Assembly: GCA_021432605.1 (NCBI GenBank)
Contig: MU271159.1
Location: forward strand, 372,001-436,000
Direction of reading: 5' to 3'
DNA: 64,000 bases
Source: Coniochaeta sp. PMI_546
Taxonomy: Eukaryota; Ascomycota; Sordariomycetes; Coniochaetales; Coniochaetaceae
The position numbers and the translations under genes are program-made. Of the stretch, positions 32,233 to 44,493 are shown one piece after another. The notes under the pieces are model-generated. The model was not told the origin of the DNA, ran no database searches, and was given only the letters and a program-made list of their open reading frames with translations. Position 1 is the first letter of the stretch. Every line of letters starts with the position of its first letter.

Positions 32233-34549
32233 TCATTCATAAAGCCTCCCCCTCACGAGCCTCTTCACCTCAGCCGTCTGGCCGAGACTGATCTTCCCCA
32301 ACTCACTATAAGGCTGCACATCCCCTAACCGCACGGTCAACTTACTCAGCAACCTCGCCCTCTCCGTCGCGCTAAGCGTGCTGTGGTGGCCCGGAACGTC
32401 GAGATGCGGATTGTTGTACGTCAGCCCCATAAGCGGATCGAACACGTCCGGCGCTCTCACGTAGCTCCCCAGTGCCATGCCTGCTATACCAGTAAGGACG
32501 AGCACGGAAGATGACAGGATGAGCACGGCCACCCAGGCGGGGTCGGCTTTGTATACCTCGGTGAACTCGGTCACGGTGGCTGTCGTGTTGGCCGCAACGA
32601 AGGGTGCGTCGGCCATGATCTGCTGGTGGACCAGGTCTTCAGGGCCTTTTCTGCGATCGGGAGAGGAGGATATCGATACTGTGCCGTTGAGCGCTGCGAG
32701 GGTGACGTTGACGCCATCGGCAGGGGTGTGCGGGAGGCCGTAAATGGATAGGTTTGACATGGGCAGGTCACCTGTAAAGCCGGCGGGTGCCATGAAGATT
32801 TGTAGTGCTGTGTTGAGGAGCATCGAGGCCCGGTCGGCTAAGAGTTGCGGCTCGACGGTGGTGAGGTTTGCGAAGTTTTTGTCGACGGCCTGAATACCGG
32901 AGCGGATGGGAGTGGCGGTGCTGTCGTTCATGAATAGCTCCGAGGGGCTCGACACCTGCATCGCCTTGCCGTTGCTGATGGACGTGATGAAATCCAGCGC
33001 GAACGTACCCCATACGTCAAAGCTGGTGGCGTTTTGGTTCCGATGGTCCGTGATGGACGGTCGAGCGCGAGTGGCAGTGCAATCGCCGAAGCTGCAGCGA
33101 ATGGTTGTCTCAATGAAGTGCTGAGTTACCGGACAGAGGAAAGTTACCGAGCCTGAGTTTATGCCGTCTCCCTTGATTCCAGAGTCGAAACGAATGGAGC
33201 GAGGTGCTGAGTAGCTCGAGTTGGCCATCAAGCTTGCGTTAGGCTGCGGAAATGGCTCACCATACAGCAGCATTGTGCGAGCAGTACCCAATGCCGGATC
33301 TAGTCCGTCGTTGTGTTCCCAGTTGATGCAAGTTGGGCATGACACGTTCAGGCCGGCGAACATGTAGATGTTGTCGGCGTAATACTTGGCGGGCCCAACC
33401 GTCACCTTGTCCGGGGCAGCTAGAGATACATATACGGACTCGACCGTGAACTCCACGACTCCGGTCTTGGAGATGTTTAGGATCGGTAGACCGAGTAGTG
33501 AAGAGAAGGATTCCACCGCGTTGGGTGTCCTGAAGTTGATCCAGCCGTCCGCGTCGGCAAGAGACTGGTTCAGCTTGTCCAGCCTAGGGATTTTTACATT
33601 TCCCCATACATCGGTAGGGCCTTGCTTGTACTTGAGGTTTTGCACGACCGCCGCCTGGTACAGAGCTGGTACGGTGAGCGGTAGACCCTGGGCGTTGAGG
33701 CCGAGATCGTTGCTGTTGACGAATGCTTCGTTGGCGAACATGTTCCCCAGAGCTCCGCTGTCCATGTAGCGCAGATCCTGCTCGTATGTCGTGGTGATGT
33801 TTGTCTTGTACATCAGTCGCAGAGATGCCTGGCCGCCTAGCGGCGAGAGTGCCCACAGTAGCACGAGGGCTGAGGCAACAGTACTGAACCGTGCGAGATA
33901 CCATTGACTGAGAACAGCGTCGAACATAGTTTTGTTGTTCATCAGCGGCCAAAGAGTCTAGTTCACTAGTTAGTCGCAGCATGGTGAAGTTAAGGACGGT
34001 GATTTACGCATGCTCACAGATATGCGCGATCCTCGTTCTGCGCGGAAACGTCCAATACCCTTCAGCGAGCGTCCGACCAGCGCCGCGAACAGTATTGGAT
34101 ACAAGGTTGGCCCCTATTGCAAGATTAGATTCCCACCAAATTGTACCTGCAGTTCGGCAACCCACCAGCTTCATTGCCTGCTCCAAGCCAGCCGCGACAT
34201 GTGAGTTTGAGGGCACATTGTTCCAGCGACAAGCAAAAACGGCGAAACCGAGAAAGGCCAAGGATATAAGAACAAGAATACCTTCGAGCAAAAAGGTCAT
34301 TGTATCGAACAGAATTGAAGTACGAAGAAAGCTTGGTCCGTCCGGCCATTTGATCTCCTGGAAGTCGGCCGCCTCCGTCCTCGTCGTCACCGCCGGTCTT
34401 GGACCTTTGTGGAAGTTCTCTTGGTAGTGAGGGTCAAGCAGCTCGGTCTGCTGCTGAACCATGCCATATTGACCATGCTTTTGGCTGCGCGCATGGGGTT
34501 CGAATGGTGGTGAGAGATTCTGGTAAGGATCATTGTCTGAATGATCCAT
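32233..34549 (-). CDS. Large fungal plasma-membrane protein with extracellular domain, unknown
   Basis: Three exons on the minus strand: 34166-34549, 34018-34113 and 32233-33957, giving 734 aa. Exon 2 (96 nt) encodes GPTLYPILFAALVGRSLKGI continuing GRFRAERGSRIS, which supports both splice choices. Transmembrane segments: TMTFLLEGILVLISLAFLGF, the GPTLYPILFAALVG segment, TVASALVLLWALSPL, and near the C terminus VAVLILSSSVLVLTGIAGMA. Between the third and fourth is a ~450-residue loop with several NxS/T sites and paired cysteines (CPTC, CSFGDC), so probably extracellular. This layout is common in Pezizomycotina hypothetical membrane proteins; no function is known to me. The ~100-residue N terminus and ~80-residue C terminus would be cytosolic. 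Confidence 0.82.
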
Positions 34550-35360
34550 CCTGACCCGAAATCAACACATCAGACTCCACGGTATGTCTCTTGGAAACAG
34601 AAGCTCGCAAAATCCGACAAAAGAAGACTGGCGAAGAACAGAAGAAGAGTCTTTAAGAGAAGGACGATCGAATACCAACCATGTTCTGCATGTCAGCTAG
34701 AAATGGCAGGGTAAGGGTAGGATCTGCCAAGCTGTCGCAGGTTAATGGTCGGCTGCGTACGGCCTGGCTGCTTGTACAGTGAGGGCCACACAGGCCATGG
34801 CCTGGTTCAACTGAACCAGGTGCGGACTGCTTCTGCCTGCTGATCCGAGGCGAGCTCGAACCTGGTACCTCGCAAGTGGACCTGCATCCTGCTACAGTGA
34901 TTTAAATGATTGTCTTGTCTTGCTGACGGAAGGCAGGTGGACATCCTGGATGGCACGAGTCCCGGAGTCTTACGAGCCCAAGGTGGTTCTCAATCAATAG
35001 ACGATTAGGTTAGGTATCATCATGGGACAAAACAGCACTCTCAGTGTTCATCCCGTGCTGTACCACAGTACTGTGGACGCTACCAAGTAGATAAGTGGGG
35101 TCGAAGCTATGTCGATCGAAGATCGCTTCACGTCGCAGCCAATGAATTGCTACCATTTGGTATATTAATGGCAAGCGCACAGGCACAGGTGTGCTGTTAC
35201 CGCGCTGGTGGGTTTCATGTTCCTTCTCGTCCAACCTGTGGGTTTGCTTCCCACCACTCACGTCCTCCAGCTCTCGTCGCTAGCCTCCGAGGGACTAAAT
35301 CCTACCGATTCCTACGATCCTTCGACCCTGGCATCGCGGCTCGAACCAAGACCATTCCGC
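34550..35360. other. Intergenic with nested palindromes
   Basis: About 800 bp upstream of the membrane protein gene and downstream of the VOC gene. It contains overlapping inverted repeats at 34791-34820 (listed separately). No gene is supported. Confidence 0.5.
34791..34820. repeat. Two overlapping perfect palindromes
   Basis: CAGGCCATGGCCTG (34791-34804) is a 14-nt palindrome. It overlaps CCTGGTTCA-AC-TGAACCAGG (34801-34820), with 9-bp arms and a 2-nt loop. Both could extrude or bind dimeric zinc-cluster factors; that role is inferred. Confidence 0.6.
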
Positions 35361-35857
35361 TCAGCTCGCAGCCCAGATGCCCTGCAGGTTACCCTCAGTG
35401 TCGATGAAGCGCGCAAAGTATCCCATGTTGCCGCCGATTTCTGTCTTCGGACTTTGATGAAGGCGTCAGTGGAGTCCCAGCACAGGACCAGATCAGCCAC
35501 TTACACATGGACCTTTCCTCCAGCCTCGACGACCTTAGCAAGGGTTTCATCAATGCTCTGGACTAAGTACGTCGCCAGGACAGGCATGCGGCCCTGGTCA
35601 GCAGAACTCGCGACTGAGGCGACACCGTCTTCTGACGCCATCTTGGCGAATGCACCGTTCAGCATGCCGCATTTAAACGGATGAGCCGTCTCAACACCCG
35701 GTGCAGGTGCCGGGTTGCCCTTCTCCGGATCCGGGCACTTCCATCCAAGGACTGCCGAGTAGAAGGCCGCTGCTCGTGGCACCGCCTTGCACGGCACCTC
35801 GAGCCACCAGATCTGGCCGATCATGCTTGGCTTTTCGGATTGAGCTTCAGAAGACAT
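35361..35857 (-). CDS. VOC (glyoxalase/bleomycin-resistance fold) protein
   Basis: Two exons, 35505-35857 and 35361-35451, give 147 aa. The junction gives GGKVHVPKTEIGGNMGYFAR continuing FIDTEGNLQGIW, the classic C-terminal strand set of single-domain VOC proteins. The N terminus MIGQIWWLEVPCKAVPRAAA followed by FYSAVLGWKCP is the first beta-alpha-beta module. VOC proteins are metal-dependent lyases, dioxygenases or binders of small toxic molecules, and the substrate cannot be told here. The usual first metal ligand His is replaced in WLEVPC; the Glu of DTEGN is present. Two CAAAG/CAG acceptors compete, and the chosen one restores PKTEIGG. Probably cytosolic. Confidence 0.87.
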
Positions 35858-38800
35858 CCTGATCGATCGTCGGCAGACGTGATTATGGTTCGATATCTGT
35901 TCGGCAGAGCTCTGGCCTTGGAACTTGGTAGTCGAGGCGAGATGTCAGTTGAAGAGGTACGCAGGAGAGCATCAAGCTTGTTCTTGTACGAAGGTCTCGA
36001 CGGTGTTGTTCGTCAGGCCAGTTGTCCGGAAGCCAACATATATGCTGCACGACCGCAGTTACTTATTTCTTCTTCTCTACCCTTTAACATGTTGCTTTTG
36101 CCGAGAGTCTGGCCGCGTCACGATCTCATGGCTACAATCAGGCTGCAATCAGCAACATCAATGCAAATGTATTGTCACTACCGCAGCACCACGTTCCTCA
36201 TTAACCAAAATAGTCTAACTGAGGGGTCGCTCTCTGCCAGGAAACGATTGAAAGAAAGAAATCTTGCAACCGGAACGGATGCGACTTTCCTGACTCTCTG
36301 CTGACATCGTGTAGTATCTCAGCGCACCATTACAGTCACTATATACCGCTATAATCGGGATAAATGGGGACTGTCTAGTCAACAGTGGAAACCGCAGACA
36401 GACAAGAGTGTGAAGCACAAACAGGATGATATGGGATCTTCCTCTGATGCAATGGAAAGCCAAACAGTTCAGGCGATGGCCTGGGAACTCGGTGGCGAAG
36501 ACGACTTGACTTGGTTCTGCGGGACGCAAGGGGTCTACCGATTCACGCGCAGAGGCTTGGTTTGGCCAAAGAAGCTGACGCCGACTACCATGCATCACTC
36601 GGAAATGACGTTTCTTTCGGCCGTTACTGGTATTGTGTGTTCGGAAGGTCGTGCTGGACAGCGGGAACAAGAAAGAGGCGTGTCGCTTGCAGGGCATTCG
36701 TTATGCGAGGCTTCCTCAGCGTGCAACGTCAGGATATCGCGATGTCTGCGTCCTTCTGACCTGCCATCTATAGTGCTCAGTCCGGAAGGGAACCGCACGT
36801 CGGAGACATAACAGTGGATCTTGTTGATTGCGGCTCTTCTCCTGCATGGCTGGGAAGCACACTCTCGGTTTAACGCAGTACGGCGACCTCCCAGACTGCT
36901 GTCAAGCAGCAGAACTTCCGAAGGCCACGCCGCTCTGCATATCCGAACTTGTCACATTAACAGATGTGCACATGGCCGCCACCTCTTCCTCCTTGCAGCA
37001 TGTCAAACATGCAAGGCCCCAAGAACAAGAGACCATCATTACCTGATCTTGCTTAGCAACGGTGACAGCTCTGTGCTTCCTTCCCTTTACGCACCGCCAC
37101 CTGCCCGCTTTCTGCATGTCAACCGAGGGAAGCGAATGGTGTGTCGCATGGTTCGTCGCAGGTTCGAGACATGCATCTTGACATCGGGATATCAGTCGGT
37201 CAGTCGGCATGCCGAGTGTCATCCATCCGGCGGTATTCAAGTCATCTGCTCTCACCTGCCCTGCTCTCGTGAAACCTGGGGGAAAGGTCAGTAGTCGTGC
37301 GAGATATCTGCCGCTCACCGCCAGGACAGTCTGGCTTGACCGGTCAACGCGAAATTCTTCTTGGGTTTCAGGTTTGAACGTTGGCGGATGGTCTTGATGG
37401 TGGTTGTGTCACGCTAGCTCACGCCTTCGACTCGCTTCACCCCTCGGTCGTCTGGTGGGACCTACCAATCCGATCTACTTGAGACGACATAGCGTACAGA
37501 TATAATCTTTCGCACAACGGATGGAGCGTCGATGAATAGGTCATTTTGACGTCTTTGCCGGCAGTAGCGGTTTTGATGGGAGTACCAACAGTGTATGTCC
37601 ATCACGCTTTCACGGGGAAATCGAGGCGGAGGAGGTATGCACGTTCTTGGAGTCCGTCTAAAGCTCCCCAATATTTAGAGTTGCAGTCATGAGGGTGAAC
37701 CAAATCGGCTGGAGTTCATCCTTTTGGGACGATCACAAGAGAGCTTGATCACACAAGCGTAAGGATGGGCGATTGCCGGGGTCTCTCAGCTGATAGAGCG
37801 TGTTAGGTAGCGTGTTATAGAGTCGAAGTTGCACATTGCAGGGTCTCGCATTACCACCACGGAGAACGACAAACCTCTGCCTTAGCGAGTAACACCAAAC
37901 CAAAGATGACGCAGTGTCATAACCTCTAACCCGAGTCCATTCCCACACTATCTACCCCTTCCACGGGGCTCAACAGGTGCTGGGGGACTCTTTGGTGGGG
38001 CTAGCTCATCTGCGATGGGAATTCGCATGGCTCATGGACGAAGGGACGGACTGAGTCGTTTCTTACAGCACGGGAAAGTCGGTGAGGCTCGGCTGGCACA
38101 GTACGTCCATGGATCTGAACTTACACAAGGTACGGTTCTTTTCTTCTGTGCTCACGCGGAGAAAACCCTCGCCTTAGAGTATCACTAGCATCCAATCCAC
38201 GTTGCGTTGCTGCTTCCCGCGGTGACAGCTCGCGCCCCTTCGCCAGAAGAACATATGGTCAAGAAGACTTACCGACTATGTCGGACTGCTGCTTACCGGT
38301 GAAGAGGTGCGCTTGGAGTTATGCATAATATATTTAGGCTCCCTGCATGGATAGAGACGAAGCGTCTCTCGCGCCATGGAAGCCAAGGAAGACGCCGGTT
38401 GAGCGCTTCAAACAGAACCGTTGTGCAAAAACTTTCGTAGGATCTTCGATGCTGCCACGCCAGGAGACTTTGGCACGCCCCCAGGTACTCGATCGAGCGG
38501 CAGCACTGCCTGGTGTTTCTTCGGGACTGCAAGATCCCGTCCGGCTGGGTGACTAGACTGTGGAAACATGATACTTACGATGTAGTGTGACTTAGCGGCT
38601 CGCCGCATTATCTTCGTGGCGGAATCATTCGGCTGGGTCAGCACGCAAGTCCTTTGCGTGGCATCACCTTTCCCATCTTGAAAACCGAATGACTTTCCGA
38701 ATGACCAGAGTCGTAAAAAGGCGGCAAGACGTTCGTTCGGTTTGGAAGTACCGGCTGACGAAGCTGGCGAACCTAGGTGACGCTCGGAGGCTGCCTTTCC

Positions 38801-39321
38801 ACCGCAGATTCACAACACCAACCACATACCCTCCCCGGCGCCATTGCGAACGGCTTCGGCGAGTCAGTTGAGTCGAGGTTATACAATTATCTTGGTTCCA
38901 TCGCTGATCTCATGCCTCGTCAGTCATCGGGGAAAGGGAAAATGGGGCTCTACGGAAGGAGCATCGACCCTGTCCTTGCTCTGCCTTTGCTTGGTGTGGC
39001 AGCGCCGACCGACTCATGCGACAGCTTCGAGGATCATTCCATTGTCCTCTTCTCTGGTGTGACGGAAGTCATATTCATCTCGATGGATGGACCCCGCCGA
39101 GTTTTCCCTGCGGCAGTTCTTGACGATAGCCAGCCGTGATCTCATTGCGGTTGACCCGACGTCTTCCTGGTTCAAATTCATGGATATAAAGTCTCGATGC
39201 CCCTGGATCAACTGACAGATAGTTAACATGCACTGGGCCAAAGACAACAATAGTATCTTCGGCTACAGAGTCCTACGTCTTTCATACGAGCAACTTGCAA
39301 ACCTTCTCTGCCCTTCCGATC
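35858..39321. other. 3.5 kb gene-poor region
   Basis: The longest stretch without a supported gene. Frames longer than 100 codons occur (36215-36697, 36821-37294) but show no domain, no family-like composition and no consistent splicing. Base composition is not strongly AT-rich, so I see no clear sign of heavy RIP. No terminal repeats, transposase or reverse-transcriptase motif is seen by eye. Confidence 0.4.
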
Positions 39322-39610
39322 ATGTCTCAAAGCCAGACACACAACCAGCAAACCGACGTCAATCAAGGTCAAACATACGAAGTTCCCAATTCCGTCCCGG
39401 ATGACGCGGTTTGCGGCTGTCTCCTGCAACCGGACGGGTCACGATGGCAGCCCGTGACTTGCTCAACCTGCGCATGTTCACGTTCCCCGTAAGTAGACGT
39501 TTCAACTCCGACAAGACAGGCAGACCATATCCTGCTTCTAACATGAGTGCAGAAAGCTCTGTCAGAGCTGTGAGGGCACAGGGATGATGTTCATCCCGTG
39601 CACTCACTAG
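39322..39610 (+). CDS. Small Cys-rich protein, unknown
   Basis: Two exons, 39322-39488 and 39553-39610, give 74 aa. The intron 39489-39552 has GTAAGT and GTGCAG. The N-terminal half is Gln/Asn/Thr-rich (MSQSQTHNQQTDVNQGQ). The rest has nine cysteines in CGC, CSTCAC and CQSCEG arrangements and ends FIPCTH, resembling a small zinc ribbon or a fungal Cys-rich cytosolic peptide. There is no signal peptide, so it is not a classical secreted effector. Support is the clean splice that joins SRSP to KLCQSCEGTGMMF in frame. Confidence 0.5.
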
Positions 39611-40531
39611 GCGGAACCGAGGACGGTCGTCCCAATATGCCCCGAGATGTCTTGTCGTATAGTGGCAGTTCTTCGAGACGTCCAGCTCCTGGCTAGGAGG
39701 TCTATGGGATTATTGAAAGTGGCTCCTATTAGGCGAGCAAGAGCAGTACGTCCATGATGAGGTGCGTTCGGAGCCTTCGGGGTGCCTGGGTGCATTGACA
39801 GAATTGCTTGCGGCTTACGTTTGTAGTTTGTGAGTTTTACCATTTGCTTGGTCGCTTTCGCTACTTCCAGTTGGCTATTACGATTTCATGGCATCAAACA
39901 GCACTTCTAAATTGTCACATTTTTGCAACCTTCTCCTTTTTCCCCCTTTCTCCTTTAGAGCATTCCCACGCGCTGTTGGTCTGAGGCAATGCTTGGAACA
40001 GAGACACGGACAGGGTGATATTGATATCAGCTTACTAGGTAGTTCGACAAGTCTTACTCAATTGTTTTAACGTAACGCTGAGATTATCCATCGACCGGTA
40101 TATTCAAATTTCCTTTCTTGGCTGAACGTCATTTCCTCCAGTGGTGTCTGACTCGTGGATTATACCCACAACCACGCTACTTAACCTTCATGGTTGGTAT
40201 GCAAAACCAGATGATCCTCGCCGGCTTACCGGTATGCTAACTGGTCATGAGATTCTCAACATATACTTGACAGTTTGCAAAGCTCACTGCCCAAGACCCG
40301 ATCATCATTCTTCACTTGTTGGGCGGCTTGAATTCGGGAATGGCCATCCGTCATAACTCTTCCATGAATCTTCCTCAGAGCTTTGAGCTCTAAAGTTAAC
40401 TTGCGTCGTCTGCCTATCTATCACACCTGGAAGAGGTCAATACGTAGAGTTGACCAATGATGACAGCTATCTGTTCTGTACTATTTCCGCATAATGCTGA
40501 CAAGGGCCATGCTTGTCCCTCCTCCCAATTG
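39611..40531. other. Intergenic, no gene seen
   Basis: About 900 bp between the small Cys-rich gene and the end of the CorA-like gene. No supported frame, repeat or RNA is seen. Confidence 0.45.
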
Positions 40532-41990
40532 TCACACGTCCATCACCCTTAGACTGGAATCATTCGAATCCAGCGTTGTCAGGCTTCTACTGCCATCAGA
40601 AGGCACACCCATTCCGAGCTTTCCTCTGGCATGTCTCCTCAAACGTGCAATCGCATCCGTCATTGCTTTGCGCTGCGTAATCCCGGCCCACAACACGAAA
40701 GTAGCAAGCGTGATGGGAAGCGTACACGCCCAAAAGAGAGAGAACTTGTCGGGCTCGGTCCAGCCCAGCGAAGGGATGGAGAAGAAGGCGGCAAAGAATG
40801 TGGCTGGTAGGAATGCCATGGTCAGGACGGCGATTGTCTTCATTGACGACCCGTCTCGGCGGGCTGCTGCCGCGAGCTCTATGCTCGCGTTTGCCATCTG
40901 GATGCTGACTTGTGCATCTTCGTGTGTGAGGAGGGAGAATAACTGCAAGACTTCGTTAGTCTGGCATGCTGTCAAATGGCTTCAATGGCTACCGCCGGAG
41001 CTGCCGTACCACAGACGACTGGCTGCGCACCCGCACTTCGAGGTACTGCGCTTGATCTCTGGCCTGTGACGACTGCTGACGGAGGATGCTTATGGCATCA
41101 GCAATGCTTTTATTGCTGGCTTCAACGCATTGAGAAGCTTTGTCATCAGGCACTGCGGCCAATTGATCCTCAAGCTCTCTCCATATCAGCTCAGCCATGT
41201 TCAAGTGCTTATATATGTCGGCAATGGTATTCAGAGCTCTTCCCAGTCGGGCAGTAAGGCTCTTGATAGTGTCTCTCTCCCCCTCGAAAAGTCGGCCGTC
41301 GCCCCATGTCCCGTGGCCCGTAATGGACTCGATCTGACGAATGGTGCTGAAGGTACGTGTAAGGGCGCTCTCGCGCACAGTAAGGATATCGACAGAAAAA
41401 ACGAATGGCAAATACAATGGCGACTGGGAGACGTCCCCAAAGATTGCGAGAGTCTTGAAGAGCCTCTGAGCGGTGGCGATAGAAACTCTGACCCCCCTTT
41501 GTAACACCTGGATGTTCTCTTGCACGATTATGATTCCCTTGGTAACACAGCGTAAACCATTTTGCCTGGTTGTCCACACTGCGGTGTAATGGCCGGTTCC
41601 GAGAAAATGGCTCGCAACGCGATTGCCTGTGGTTTGGATGGAGTGGTGGTACCCGTAGGCCCAACACTGGATGAGGCGCTTCACCCAAGGCGCCAAGCCG
41701 ATACCCTGGAGCATGTCTTGAAAGACCCCAGGCTCGGCCTGAATATCGCTTGGGAGGTTCGACAGTACGTGGATGAGTTTTAGACCATGACTGCTGCTTG
41801 TTGGAGAACCGTCGCCGATTGCGTCATCCTGTAGAAAAGACCGGGCACTAGCAGACTCGATATGGCGTGTCTCGCACTTGAAACCCTCAGACGTTGAAGA
41901 AATACTGAACGTGTTAAAATTGACGGTTGGGGCAAGCCGGTATATGAGGCTGCCATTCGTGTTGCTCGCCAGCTTCTGAAGACCCTCCAT
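40532..41990 (-). CDS. CorA-like fungal membrane protein
   Basis: Two exons, 41010-41990 and 40532-40942, give 463 aa. The intron has GTACGG, an ideal GACTAACG branch and TTGCAG, and both exons are in phase 0. The C-terminal part shows the fungal CorA-like pattern: QMANASIELAAAARRDGSSM, then TM1 KTIAVLTMAFLPATFFAAFF (about 362-381) and TM2 FWACTLPITLATFVLWAGI (about 398-416). The classical CorA GMN loop motif after TM1 is absent (IPSLGW), so magnesium transport should not be assumed. The N-terminal ~300 residues are a poorly conserved helical cytosolic domain. Such proteins are numerous and fast-evolving in Pezizomycotina. Confidence 0.8.
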
Positions 41991-42874
41991 CAGAGTGGCC
42001 CTCGAGTGAAACTCTCTGGAGGTTGACCTTTATATCGAGCGAAACAAAACAGACATCATGTCAATGAAGAGGGCAAACAGGACCAAGTTAGAGTTAGACA
42101 AAGGGCAGAATTGTTACCATACGCGTCAGGCGACAGCTTTTTATGCGGGCGCCTAGTGTTTGCATGCAGGAAGAGGCGCTGGGCAAAATTGCTGTCTCGC
42201 CAATGGAAGCACTTGCTTTACCACGCGACCTTCGTCAAGGCTTTCTGGCCTTCGCTAACACACATCGCAAAGGAAACCCGAAGGTAGAGAGAGTTCTACC
42301 TCGGCTGAAGCCCGGCCATAACACATCTGGTAAGGAATGATCAATGTGAAATGACTCCTCTTGCGAGCCCGACACGCAGGTCTCTAGAGTAGACAGTCTT
42401 GTGGCTCTCTTGATCATGGGTAAAGAAGGACAAAAGGATTATGGTCGGGAATTCGTCAGTCAATTTGCTAGAGGTGATAGAACATATTCAATCGGTATTT
42501 CTCAAGGGAAAAAAAGAGTCGTGATCTAAGTTGGGCACATGGAAATATAGCTTCCATCTAGACTAAGGTCATATCTGTCCTAGAGGTAATACATAGGTAC
42601 AGTACCTTATCAAAGCGAGCTGTATCGTCACCTGAAAGGTGGGGCGAGCTTCTATCTCTGGCCGTTCGCGCAGCCATGAGGTACCTAAGGTATCGACATA
42701 GAGCATTCTATCGCCCCACCAAGAATTGGCGGAGCTCTTGCATCACGTACCTCATCTCCAGGCTAGACTTCCATTGCTTGCTGCGAAGCTGCCGAATCCG
42801 TCACCGGCACCTTCTCGTCTCAATCAATCGACCGTGCCTGCTCCGGCCAAGGATGGCCCTCGACACCTGAAACC
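41991..42874. other. Divergent promoter region, no gene seen
   Basis: About 880 bp between the CorA-like gene and LST8. It contains short CT-rich stretches and no supported gene. Confidence 0.5.
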
Positions 42875-44021
42875 ATGTCGGTGATTCTTTGCACAGGTAT
42901 GATCCCCATTGTTCGGCGATGCGCGATACCTTTCGCTGACAACCTTTTGCTCCAGCCGGTTACGACCACACAATCAGGTCCGTATCTTGCGCAGGGGAGT
43001 GTCCAAATCAAGCTATACTGACATCGTCGCTACAGGTTCTGGGAAGCCTTGTCAGGGATATGTTCTAGGACAATCCAGCACCCAGATTCACAGGTCAACC
43101 GTCTCTGCATCTCGCCCGACAAGCGTTTTCTCGCCGCCGCGGGCCACCACAATGTCAAGCTCTTCGATATTCGTTCTACCAACCCGGCTCCTTTGCTCGT
43201 CTTCGAGGGTCACACCGGGAACGTGACGGGCGTTGCTTTCCACTGTGAGGGCAAATGGATGGTCACCAGTTCGGAAGACGGCAGCGTTCGCATCTGGGAG
43301 ACGCGCACCGGCACAATCCAGCGGACCTACCTGCACGGAGCGCCGGTCAACGATGTCGTTATACACCCCAACCAGGGCGAAATCATAAGCTGTGATCGTG
43401 CCGGGATGGTCAAGGTGTGGGACCTCGCGGAGAATACCTGCTCGCACAGTCTCGAGCCCGACGGGGACGTGAGCATGTCTAGCGTGACCGTCGCTAGTGA
43501 CGGCAGTTTGCTATGCGCCGCCAACAACACCGTACGTTTCCCGCACCCCACTCGCCTTTTGAAACTACTCTTTCGCTGACCACCACCATCTCCAGGGCAA
43601 AGTCTTCGTCTGGGCCCTGACCCAACTCTACGACCGCACCCAACTAATCCCCGTCACCCAATTCAGCGCGCACAACGAGTACATAACCCGCATCCTCCTG
43701 TCGCCGGACGTCAAGAAGCTCGCCACCTGCAGCGCCGACCACACGGCCAAGATCTGGAAGGTGGTGGACATGGAACCCCTCGCGCCGGACCAGGACCCCA
43801 AGACGGAGCGCGCCTACCCGCTCGAGGCCACGCTCACGGGCCACCAGCGCTGGGTCTGGGACTGCGCTTTCTCGGCAGATAGTGCCTACCTGGTTACCGC
43901 ATGCTCCGACCACTATGCGCGGTTGTGGGAGCTGCACAGTCAGCAGATCATTCGGCAGTATAACGGGCATCATAGGGGGGCCGTCTGCGTCGCGCTGAAT
44001 GATTACTCGGAAGCGAGGTAG
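42875..44021 (+). CDS. LST8: LST8, WD40 subunit of TOR complexes
   Basis: Four exons: 42875-42896, 42956-42977 (22 nt each), 43036-43531 and 43596-44021, giving 321 aa. The spliced start MSVILCTAGYDHTIRFWEAL is the conserved Lst8 N terminus, so the two microexons are well supported. Seven WD40 blades follow, for example TSSEDGSVRIWETRTGTIQR, ISCDRAGMVKVWDLAENTC, ATCSADHTAKIWKVVD and VTACSDHYARLWELHSQQII. Lst8 binds the TOR kinase domain in TORC1 and TORC2 and supports growth control by nutrients. The end RQYNGHHRGAVCVALNDYSE is also family-typical. No anomaly except the very short first exons. Confidence 0.96.
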
Positions 44022-44493
44022 GGGGGTTGTTATGCTTGACGATGTCGAAACAGGAAGGTTTTGTAAGAGACCGGAAGATGTGAAAGTCTCGAGAGTTTGG
44101 ACAGGGAGGCGTCGGGTATAATCCGCCGAGGCTTCAGGTGATATTGAGGGCTTGACGTTGGTAGCCTGTGCTATGCCTATTGTCAGGACAGGAAAATATG
44201 TCCGGCGTTTCTGGAGTTGAGTAACGAACGTTGTGTTGCTGTAGGAGTTTGCTGGCTAGATGGTCCTGCTAGTGTCTTCACAGAATAGATCGCAGTTTTG
44301 TGTTAACATTCCCTTATCAGTGCTTATTATCATAACGTGCCTCTATGGTATCAGTATCGGTATCGGTATCGCTCATACTTCTTCAACCCTTTAACTTTAA
44401 CGCCTTAGTGGACTTTATATGGGCGAGAACGGCAGTCATGCTTGCTTTTGATGCTATATTCCAGACACAATCAAGTCAAAGTAGTACGAGAGA
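44022..44493. other. Intergenic, tail-to-tail
   Basis: Convergent 3' region between LST8 and the SCY1-like gene. It contains a short GGTATC tandem run at about 44346-44370. No gene is seen. Confidence 0.5.

Noticed and set aside
34830-34880. tRNA-like B-box (GGTTCGAGCTC on the minus strand)
   Set aside because: There is no matching A-box or cloverleaf, and the B-box lacks the conserved C positions.
37768-37806. A-box-like CAGCTGATAGAGCG
   Set aside because: No acceptor stem and no B-box follow at tRNA distance.
35858-39321. Old transposon or virus-like element in the gene-poor region
   Set aside because: I saw no terminal repeats, polymerase, integrase or transposase motifs.
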